From Desulfobacteraceae bacterium (GTDB taxonomy: Bacteria > Desulfobacterota > Desulfobacteria > Desulfobacterales > Desulfosalsimonadaceae), in assembly GCA_021162325.1 (NCBI GenBank), contig JAGGYV010000138.1, positions 1 through 7,253 on the forward strand: a DNA stretch of 7,253 bases, read 5' to 3'. Made by a program: the position numbers and the translations under genes. The stretch's first letter is position 1. Every line of letters begins with the position of its first letter. This document shows positions 1-5,363 of this stretch, piece after piece. A model generated the notes under the pieces. The model saw nothing but the letters and a program-made list of their open reading frames with translations. It searched no databases and was not told the origin of the DNA.

Positions 1-653
1 GTATACGCAACCATTGTGCCTTTAACCAGAATACACCCGCCGATAATGCCGTCAAGACACTCCCAGTTAGACAACACCTTTGCAATGGCGATGTTCTCAT
101 TTGCCAGCTGATCATCTGAACCGCATTCCCGCCAGGTGCACCAGCTATTCTGCATTGCCATGGCCGCGTCCACGAGTTCCGGTATCATTTCAACATATTG
201 ATAATCATATTTTTTATGAAACTGATACAGCAGGTTTCGTTTTTTATGAAACCGGTTCCCCCTTAATGTGACCAGTTCATTGGCATCATAAATATAATCA
301 AACTGGTCCCGGTCCGGGGAAACGGATACCCTTTTATTAAAAACAGATCCCAACAACCGGGCAAGCTGCTCCGGAACACGGATCATTGTAGAGCTGAGCT
401 GTGGAAAACGGTCAAAATACCGCAGCCAGTCAACGGCCTGCCAGTTTCCCACTGGTGCCCAGTATTGCGGCGACGGCCGATTCTGTCGCAGCCATATAAA
501 TTCATCGGTTTGTGCCCAGGAAAGATCATATGCCGAAGCCCAGCTCCATACATTGACAAAGCTGTAATCCGATGTCACCTGCGGGCATTGTGCCAAAAAA
601 CGGTGAAATGTTTTCTGATCAGACAGCAAGATCGGCTTAAATTCAAGATCCAT
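1..653 (-). CDS. DUF2156 / LPG-synthase C-terminal-like protein, partial (C-terminus cut by window edge)
   Basis: An open frame runs from an ATG at 653-651 to the left edge, giving the first 217 residues. It reads MDLEFKPILLSDQKTF and later LRGNRFHKKRNLLYQF (about residues 129-144), then a YDYQYVEM strand. This 'L.GnrfhkKRN...F' pattern followed by 'y.y..' is the hallmark I associate with DUF2156 (PF09924), the GNAT-like acyltransferase fold of phosphatidylglycerol lysyltransferases. Stand-alone proteins of this type are near 290-300 aa, so roughly the last quarter is missing here. No membrane segment is visible, unlike full MprF proteins, so a soluble aminoacyl- or acyl-transfer role is inferred and the substrate is unknown. 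The start is fixed by a one-base overlap (TGATG) with the stop of the upstream flavoprotein gene, which indicates translational coupling. A weak purine stretch (AGAGAAAA) lies just upstream. Family fairly sure; function unknown. Confidence 0.82.
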   Translation of the reverse strand, partial: MDLEFKPILLSDQKTFHRFLAQCPQVTSDYSFVNVWSWASAYDLSWAQTDEFIWLRQNRPSPQYWAPVGNWQAVDWLRYFDRFPQLSSTMIRVPEQLARLLGSVFNKRVSVSPDRDQFDYIYDANELVTLRGNRFHKKRNLLYQFHKKYDYQYVEMIPELVDAAMAMQNSWCTWRECGSDDQLANENIAIAKVLSNWECLDGIIGGCILVKGTMVAY

Positions 654-1243
654 CAATTTTCTCTGACCGCTTTGACAAAATCCTGTCCCCGGGCATACGC
701 CTGGTCAAGATATTCCGAATGTTTGAGCACATCGCCTTCAAAGTCAAGCTGCCGGTAAAGCACAGAATCCCATAGATCCATGTCCAAAACATCAAAAAAA
801 TACCGCATGGTCAGCAGCATGCCGTCAAACAGCTTCTTTCCCCGAGTGGCCCCGACCCCGATGACCAGCCCTTTTCGCATTGGTTCCCATTTATTATAAT
901 CGACCTTGTCAATCCAGTATTTTTTCACCCATAACGACTGACACCGGTCCATTAATATTTTAACGTGTGCGCTGACCGTATAAAAAAAAATGGGCGAAGC
1001 GATCATCAGGCCTTTGCCGGCCAGTATCCGGTCCCTGACTTTCTGAAAATCATCTTTAATCGCACATTCACCTTCTTTTTTACACCCGTAGATTTCCAGG
1101 CACGGGGAGATTTTATAATCCCTTAAAACGATTTCATCCACTTCCGCACCCGCGTCTCTTGCACCGTCAACCGCTCTTTTCAGCAACGTTGCCGTATTCC
1201 CCTTCCGTCTCGGACTTCCGTAGACCGCTACTATCTCAGACAT
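653..1243 (-). CDS. flavodoxin-fold NADPH-dependent FMN reductase-family protein (Isf-like)
   Basis: This 196-aa protein begins MSEIVAVYGSPRRKGNT. GSPRRKGNT (residues 9-17) is the FMN phosphate-binding loop of the flavodoxin/NADPH-dependent FMN reductase superfamily. A second family segment is SPIFFYTVSAHVKILMDR (83-100), part of the flavin and dimer region. Between them lie C48, C54 and C60, followed by IKDD, in the place where iron-sulfur flavoproteins (Isf type) carry a compact four-cysteine cluster motif. The usual second cysteine is replaced (I51), so a 4Fe-4S cluster is doubtful. The protein is expected to bind FMN and shuttle electrons in the cytoplasm; its partners are unknown. The start is well supported: GAGGTGG ends about 5 nt before ATG and overlaps the TGA stop of xth, leaving only 9 bp between the genes. 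The stop overlaps the start of the next gene by one base. Family confident, physiological role unknown. Confidence 0.9.
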   Translation of the reverse strand: MSEIVAVYGSPRRKGNTATLLKRAVDGARDAGAEVDEIVLRDYKISPCLEIYGCKKEGECAIKDDFQKVRDRILAGKGLMIASPIFFYTVSAHVKILMDRCQSLWVKKYWIDKVDYNKWEPMRKGLVIGVGATRGKKLFDGMLLTMRYFFDVLDMDLWDSVLYRQLDFEGDVLKHSEYLDQAYARGQDFVKAVREN

Positions 1244-1252
1244 TTTTCCACC

Positions 1253-2044
1253 TCAAGAAAAATCCAACACCAAACCAACCGGACAATGATCAGATCCGAA
1301 AATATCATTGTCAATAAACGCCTCTTTTACCCGGCCGCTGTCAATTAAATCCTGTGTCACAAAAAAATAATCAATGCGCCACCCGGCATTTCGTTCCCTT
1401 GCCTTGAACCGGTAGGTCCACCAGGAATATTTCTCTGTTTCAGGATACAGGAACCGAAACGTGTCCACATATCCTTCTGCTTCAATTTTATCCAGCCAGT
1501 CCCTTTCGATGCGTAAAAATCCGGATCTGTTTTCATTGGCCTTGGGATTCTTCAAATCGATTTCATTATGGGCCGTGTTATAGTCACCGGTAATCACTAA
1601 GCTTCTGCCGGATTTTCGCAGCTTGTCCGCGTAGGCGAAAAAGTCTTTATAAAAATTGAGCTTATAATTCAGCCGGTCATCGCTCATCTGGCCATTGGGA
1701 AAATAAATATTAAATAAAATAAACGCATCAAAATCAAGTTCAACAATCCGCCCTTCTGCGTCATATCTTTCAATACCAATGCCATTTTTCACGGAATTGG
1801 GAGCATTTTTCGACCAGGCGCCAACCCCGCTGTAACCTTTTTTGACCGTAGCGTATGACCAGAAAGATTCATACCCGTCAATATGCCGGACATCATCGGC
1901 CAGTTGATGATCCTGGAGTTTTGTTTCCTGAATGCATACCACATCGGCATCCAGCGCTTTCAACAAATCAAAAAAACCTTTTTTGACGACGGCCCGAAGC
2001 CCGTTGACATTCCATGAGACCAGCTTCCATATTTTCTTTTGCAT
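1253..2044 (-). CDS. xth: exodeoxyribonuclease III (AP endonuclease family)
   Basis: This 263-aa protein has all the landmarks of the ExoIII/APE1 metal-dependent phosphodiesterase fold: SWNVNGLRA (10-18), IQETK with metal-binding E40, the NIYFPNG segment with catalytic Y114, TGDYNTAH with D154 and N156, WRIDYFF with D225, and GSDHCPV with the catalytic D252-H253 pair. Length matches the bacterial family (about 250-270 aa). The enzyme cleaves DNA 5' to abasic sites and degrades 3' ends in base-excision repair in the cytoplasm. The start ATG is preceded by TTTGGAG four bases upstream, and WKLVSWNVNG sits at the expected distance from the N-terminus. It is the first gene of a tight three-gene run; its TGA stop lies inside the ribosome binding site of the following flavoprotein gene. 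A palindromic repeat sits about 90 bp upstream of its start. No defect seen. Confidence 0.96.
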   Translation of the reverse strand: MQKKIWKLVSWNVNGLRAVVKKGFFDLLKALDADVVCIQETKLQDHQLADDVRHIDGYESFWSYATVKKGYSGVGAWSKNAPNSVKNGIGIERYDAEGRIVELDFDAFILFNIYFPNGQMSDDRLNYKLNFYKDFFAYADKLRKSGRSLVITGDYNTAHNEIDLKNPKANENRSGFLRIERDWLDKIEAEGYVDTFRFLYPETEKYSWWTYRFKARERNAGWRIDYFFVTQDLIDSGRVKEAFIDNDIFGSDHCPVGLVLDFS

Positions 2045-2131
2045 ATTTCTCCAAATAACAGCTTGAATAAGCTGATCTGAATATCCAGTTCGGTTAAGTC
2101 AAACCGGTCGGTACGGTGTCCGATTCCTTTT

Positions 2132-2221
2132 CTGTCATTGCGAGGGAGGTACGACGTCAAGCAATCTCCTTACCGACAGGGGATTACTTTGTCGTTCGTC
2201 CCTCACTCCGCGTAATGACAG
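2132..2221. repeat. palindromic intergenic repeat (MITE/REP-like), about 90 bp
   Basis: Both ends read CTGTCATT...CG.GG when each is read inward (plus strand from 2132, minus strand from 2221). Further in, CAAGCAATCTCC is mirrored by GGGGATTACTTTG, so the whole unit can fold into one long imperfect hairpin with its loop near 2170-2182. The 'GTCATTGCGAG...AAGCAATC' pattern is one I recognise as a widespread bacterial intergenic repeat family. No transposase is present, so it is non-autonomous. It lies between the glycosyltransferase and xth genes, where the promoter of the xth operon would be expected, and could carry or separate transcription signals. Confidence 0.75.
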
Positions 2222-2308
2222 CTAAGGTTTAGATATTTTCGGTCAGGCATTATTTAGTAATTTTTACCATCAAAAAATTAAATGGGTTTTAAAAAACAAT
2301 TTTCCAAA

Positions 2309-2333
2309 AATCCGACTTTTTACAAATCCATCA
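2309..2333 (-). repeat. solo end of the 6578-6703 repeat, fused to the glycosyltransferase stop codon
   Basis: Read on the minus strand from 2333, the sequence TGATGGATTTGTAAAAAGTC matches TGATGGCTTCGTAAAAAGTC at 6578-6597. Over 23 positions, 19 are identical. The first three bases are the TGA stop codon of the glycosyltransferase gene. Only one end of the element is visible here; no partner end is seen in the following 100 bp, so this looks like a decayed or partial copy. Confidence 0.6.
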
Positions 2334-3620
2334 AGGATCATAGCGGCAGCCTGAACACTTTACAATCAGGTTGCTCAATTCCTTAAACAACACTTTATAG
2401 GAATAATACTTGGTGGCGATTTCATAATTATAATTTACCAGTCGTTCACACAGTTTTGGATCATCCAGAACTTTCAAGGTATTCTGCACTGCCTCATCCG
2501 TCACGTACCCGTCAAATTCAATGACTGAAAAGCCCTTGGGCTTGATATCAACGGTATAGATTGAATAGGTATTAACGACAATTGGCTTTTTAAAGTAAAT
2601 CGCCTCCAAAAACGCATTGCCGAACCCTTCATAATTAGACGGATATGTCACCAGATCCGCATGAGGATAGATATCGTTTAACGTATAAATCTTTCTGCCG
2701 TCTGAAGTAATCCCCCTGTGATCATTAATAATATCTGACACAAAGACCGTATTCACATTCATCAGTTTAGAATATTCTCTGATCCGGTTTTCGTACTGAT
2801 ACCCCTCATCTCCGGACGCATGCGAAATGACCAGTTTAGCCTTTCTGCCCAACCGGTTCACCAGCTCAATGGCATGTTCAATTCCTTTTCGTTGAACCAC
2901 ACGGGTCGGCTGAAGCACCAGAAGTTCATCCTTTGCGATGCCCAGGGCCGAACGAACATCTTGATTATAGTCATCGACACCATTTGGCGGCGTTTCAAAA
3001 TCCATCACGTTCGGTATGAGATGAGAAGATATGCCGGTCCGTAAGCTTAGCTGGTTTCCTGCAGCAGAACTGATCACCACATGTTCCATACCCGGCAGAT
3101 GGGGAGGAAATGCCATCCGCATATAATCACTGACTGCATTTATCAAAAATCGTTGTCGTTCCCAAAAAAAATCATGATGATGAGCAATGGCCGGTATTTG
3201 AATCTCAGATAACACTTCTGTTATTGCAAGCCCCAGAGGAATATTCATCGGAATTGCCAGCGCATTTTCGATCACCAGAAGTTCAACTTCAAATTTTCCG
3301 ATAAATTCATACAAATCATCCTTAATCTTATTTTTTATGGACTGGATCTGATCCGTCAGATATCGCCCCCGCTCATCAACGCCAAAAACACTCTGACTGA
3401 TTTCATCAATTTGCGGATGCCTGAAATGGGCCTCGGGTGAAAGATATGACCTTTCCGGCGGCGTATCCAGCTCACCGGCAAAATAATAACAGGTAAACCG
3501 TCTGGCCTCAAATACCTTCGCCCATTTTGCGGTCTCCAGTGAAACACCGTCTGTCCCCATAAACCTTGTTGAAATAAACCCGACATTGTGAACTGCATCA
3601 CAGTCATTACAATATGCCAT
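2331..3620 (-). CDS. GT-B glycosyltransferase, family 4-like
   Basis: This 429-aa protein has a two-lobed GT-B layout. The N-terminal lobe has VGFISTRFMGTDGVSLE (13-29), a glycine-rich acceptor-side loop, and an HHHDFFWE segment (147-154). The C-terminal lobe starts with LQPTRVVQRKG (236-246), supplying the Arg and Lys expected to contact the donor phosphates, and contains YEGFGNAFLEA with the E331-x7-E339 pair typical of retaining GT4 enzymes. It should transfer a sugar from a nucleotide-sugar donor in the cytoplasm. The substrate cannot be read from sequence; synthesis of a compatible solute such as a glucosylglycerate derivative, or of a polysaccharide, is possible. AAGGTGAG ends 5 nt before ATG, fixing the start, and no other start codon lies before M21. 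The N-terminus (CNDC, 4-7) and C-terminus (CSGC, 422-425) each carry a CxxC outside the core fold. The stop codon coincides with a repeat end. It is 286 bp from xth, so probably separately transcribed. Confidence 0.9.
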   Translation of the reverse strand: MAYCNDCDAVHNVGFISTRFMGTDGVSLETAKWAKVFEARRFTCYYFAGELDTPPERSYLSPEAHFRHPQIDEISQSVFGVDERGRYLTDQIQSIKNKIKDDLYEFIGKFEVELLVIENALAIPMNIPLGLAITEVLSEIQIPAIAHHHDFFWERQRFLINAVSDYMRMAFPPHLPGMEHVVISSAAGNQLSLRTGISSHLIPNVMDFETPPNGVDDYNQDVRSALGIAKDELLVLQPTRVVQRKGIEHAIELVNRLGRKAKLVISHASGDEGYQYENRIREYSKLMNVNTVFVSDIINDHRGITSDGRKIYTLNDIYPHADLVTYPSNYEGFGNAFLEAIYFKKPIVVNTYSIYTVDIKPKGFSVIEFDGYVTDEAVQNTLKVLDDPKLCERLVNYNYEIATKYYSYKVLFKELSNLIVKCSGCRYDP

Positions 3621-3817
3621 TTTTACTCACCTTTTGGTTGTAAACTGTTTAAATGAAAAGGAGCGCCCTGACAGAATATTGAATCAAAATATCAAAATAA
3701 CCTGCCGATTTGCAAGGTAAATTATTAAAACATGGACCCGGTCAAAAAATGCCGGATAAGCCGGTATCCATCCGAAAACCGGTGCATAACAAAATAATTG
3801 ATATTAATAAATGCCTC

Positions 3818-3848
3818 TTGACAGTAAACAATGTTTATCATAATAAAC
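3818..3848 (+). promoter_or_regulatory. sigma70-like promoter with overlapping palindrome, upstream of the STAS-like gene
   Basis: A perfect -35 hexamer TTGACA (3818-3823) is followed either by CATAAT (3839-3844, 15-nt spacer) or TAATAA (3841-3846, 17-nt spacer) as -10. The palindrome GTTTAT-CATA-ATAAAC (3833-3848) covers the -10 region, the position of a repressor operator. The remaining intergenic DNA (3621-3817) is AT-rich with a CCGG-containing stem near 3751-3785 and no convincing promoter for the divergent glycosyltransferase. Confidence 0.5.
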
Positions 3849-3900
3849 TCATGATATTATAAATATGTGTCATTCACCCCCTTCATGCAAGAGATGAAAA

Positions 3901-4281
3901 ATGCTGGAAGTCAAAGTTGACCTTTTAAAAAACAGACTCTATATCACCCTGGGCCGAGTCCAGAAAAACAAAGTCAAAAACGCCCATGAAGTGGTCGAAA
4001 AAGCAGCGAAAAAACTGGCGCCCGGATTCACTTGTGTCACACGGATCATCGACGCAAGGGACATTGATCAAACCGATATTGACGAAATTAAAAAAATACA
4101 GATAATGCTGGCTGACTGTGGAATGTCAAAAGCGGTTCGTATCGGGATGGAAGATGGAAAAGTGCTGCTCAATCAGGTCGGGAAAGACACGGAATATGTT
4201 GCCTCAGATGCGGCCACTCTGGAAAAAGCGGAACAGATGCTGGATAACCCGGAAATAGAAACAACGACTGATAAGAACTGA
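3901..4281 (+). CDS. small hypothetical protein with STAS/SpoIIAA-like appearance
   Basis: This 126-aa acidic soluble protein has no signal peptide or membrane segment. I do not recognise a named family. Its pattern is: an N-terminal beta hairpin (LEVKVDLLKNRLYITLGRV, 2-20), a lysine-rich helix (about 23-38), a strand CVTRIIDARDID (45-56), a helix (57-73), a strand KAVRIGM (77-83), then a strand and a last helix (LEKAEQML, about 107-114), with a polar tail. This beta-beta-alpha-beta-alpha-beta order, and the 'iiDarDid' strand followed by a helix, recalls STAS or SpoIIAA-like proteins that bind partners in signalling. The phospho-acceptor 'DSSG' of classical anti-sigma antagonists is absent; QTDIDE stands there. 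A purine run (AAGAGA) lies 7 bases before the ATG, a modest ribosome binding site. It has its own promoter and lies 149 bp before the CNB gene; joint action is possible but not shown. That it is a gene is fairly sure; the fold is inference. Confidence 0.75.
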   Translation: MLEVKVDLLKNRLYITLGRVQKNKVKNAHEVVEKAAKKLAPGFTCVTRIIDARDIDQTDIDEIKKIQIMLADCGMSKAVRIGMEDGKVLLNQVGKDTEYVASDAATLEKAEQMLDNPEIETTTDKN

Positions 4282-4321
4282 TACAGCACTTTTTTTATAT
4301 TTGAATCTGTGGTCGGTATTA

Positions 4322-4353
4322 TTGACACCATTCAGACAGATCGATCATATTAT
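4322..4353 (+). promoter_or_regulatory. possible promoter of the CNB-domain gene
   Basis: A perfect -35 hexamer TTGACA (4322-4327) is followed by CATATT (4346-4351, 18-nt spacer) or TATTAT (4348-4353, 20-nt spacer). The -10 match is only moderate. It lies within the 149-bp gap between two same-strand genes and would give a leader of about 70-75 nt. Confidence 0.4.
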
Positions 4354-4430
4354 AAAATATTTTTATCGTGCCATTCCCCACAGTCCCGAAACAACTCTAT
4401 CATAAACAACGCTTGCAATGAGGCCAAACC

Positions 4431-4973
4431 ATGAAAAAAGAAACCAATATTTTACAGTACCTGCCGATCGTTAAAAATATTCAGATTTTCCACTGGCTGC
4501 ACGAAGATGAACTTCAAAAGATGTTGCTCATTTCCTCCATCCACCATTATGAGAATGGGGAAGAAATCATTACCCAGGGGGAAGTGGGCGATTGCCTGTA
4601 CGCAGTTGTCAACGGGAACGCTGAGGTTTTTGTTAAAGATACAAACAACAAAAATATTTCCATCAGCAAAATTGAAACCGGCGAAATTTTTGGGGAATCC
4701 GCCATCTTTCTGGCAAGCAAAAGAACTGCCACCGTCACCTGCGCCAGCGAAAGCATTGTCATGAAAATCAGCCGAAAAAACCTGATCTTTTACTTTAAAA
4801 CCTATCCCCATGCCGGAAACAAACTCCTGATGCTGATGATCCTTAACATGTTAAACAAACTCAAACATGCTAATGAAGACCTGGTTCTTGAAAAACAATC
4901 CGATCTGGATTTTAATTACGTTGACACCCTAATCCAGGAATTTATTACCGAGTCAGACCTCCCATCCGATTAA
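4431..4973 (+). CDS. stand-alone cyclic-nucleotide-binding (Crp/CAP effector-domain) protein
   Basis: This 180-aa protein has one CNB domain at about residues 17-120: GEEIITQGEVGDCLYAVVNGNAEVFV (43-68) forms the first half of the beta-roll. The phosphate-binding cassette FGESAIFLASKRTATV (87-102) includes G88, E89 and R98, the residues that contact the ribose and phosphate of cAMP or cGMP. These are intact, so ligand binding is plausible; T99 follows the Arg. The C-terminus (about 126-180) is a methionine- and leucine-rich helix then an acidic tail, with no helix-turn-helix. It is therefore not a Crp/Fnr transcription factor, and more likely a regulatory subunit or sensor acting through a partner protein. 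GAGG seven bases before ATG supports the start. No output domain or kinase lies beside it; the closest gene is the STAS-like protein upstream. Domain certain, partner unknown. Confidence 0.9.
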   Translation: MKKETNILQYLPIVKNIQIFHWLHEDELQKMLLISSIHHYENGEEIITQGEVGDCLYAVVNGNAEVFVKDTNNKNISISKIETGEIFGESAIFLASKRTATVTCASESIVMKISRKNLIFYFKTYPHAGNKLLMLMILNMLNKLKHANEDLVLEKQSDLDFNYVDTLIQEFITESDLPSD

Positions 4974-5023
4974 CCCGATTTCGCATTAACCTTAGCCCAA
5001 AAAATATCGGCAGACGTTCCAAG

Positions 5024-5103
5024 CACTTCACCCGGTAAAACCGAAAAAATTAAAAGTGACCTAAAGGGTGAAGTGAGTCACGCCATGGCGTGATTAGGGT
5101 CAC
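5024..5103. repeat. interlocking inverted repeats between the CNB gene and sat
   Basis: Three pairings overlap here. CACTTCACCC (5024-5033) is perfectly complementary to GGGTGAAGTG (5066-5075). GTGACC-TAA (5056-5064) pairs with TTA-G-GGTCAC (5094-5103), leaving one G unpaired. TCACGCCATGGCGTGA (5078-5093) is a perfect 16-bp palindrome inside the second pair. The first and second pairs cross, a pseudoknot-like topology. It lies 50 bp after the CNB stop and 49 bp before the sat -35. No T-run follows, so a simple terminator is unlikely; a REP-type element or regulatory structure fits better. Confidence 0.7.
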
Positions 5104-5151
5104 CGCCTTCCGCAGAAATGCCAGCAATACGAAAAAATTTTCAACATCCTC

Positions 5152-5180
5152 TTGACATCTAAAAAATCGATTGATATAAT
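5152..5180 (+). promoter_or_regulatory. consensus sigma70 promoter of sat (P1)
   Basis: TTGACA (5152-5157) and TATAAT (5175-5180) both match the housekeeping sigma consensus exactly, with the optimal 17-nt spacer. Transcription would start near 5187 and give a leader of about 175 nt ahead of sat. This fits the very high expression expected of a dissimilatory sulfur enzyme. Confidence 0.85.
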
Positions 5181-5265
5181 ATTTCCTTTGAAAGTGGAAT
5201 CAGTTCTTCAAAAATTAGTACAGCCAATCCGCCGGTTTCGGTTATTAAATGGCGAATTCGTTAAT

Positions 5266-5309
5266 TTGATACTTATTTATCTGAATATATATTGGTGCAT
5301 ACTGCACCA
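5266..5309 (+). promoter_or_regulatory. possible second sat promoter (P2) with perfect palindrome at its start site
   Basis: TTGATA (5266-5271), a 16-nt spacer and TATATT (5288-5293) form a fair sigma70 promoter. The perfect inverted repeat TGGTGCA-TAC-TGCACCA (5293-5309) begins at its -10 and covers the expected +1, where an operator would act. In a P1 transcript the same sequence would instead form a tight 7-bp hairpin about 55 nt before the start codon. Both readings are inference; the repeat itself is exact. Confidence 0.45.
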
Positions 5310-5363
5310 TTCGAATATAGACATAAATTAGGCCATTAAATTAATCTACGAGAGGAGAACACT

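Noticed and set aside
80..758. Plus-strand short frames at 80-271 and 465-758
   Set aside because: They lie antisense to the DUF2156 and flavoprotein genes, which have strong family motifs and coupled starts.
4278..4296. Intrinsic terminator after the STAS-like gene (CTG-ATA-CAG then seven Ts)
   Set aside because: The stem is only three base pairs, too small to be convincing.
5024..5103. Terminator of the CNB gene
   Set aside because: The inverted repeats are strong, but no run of Ts follows on the plus strand.
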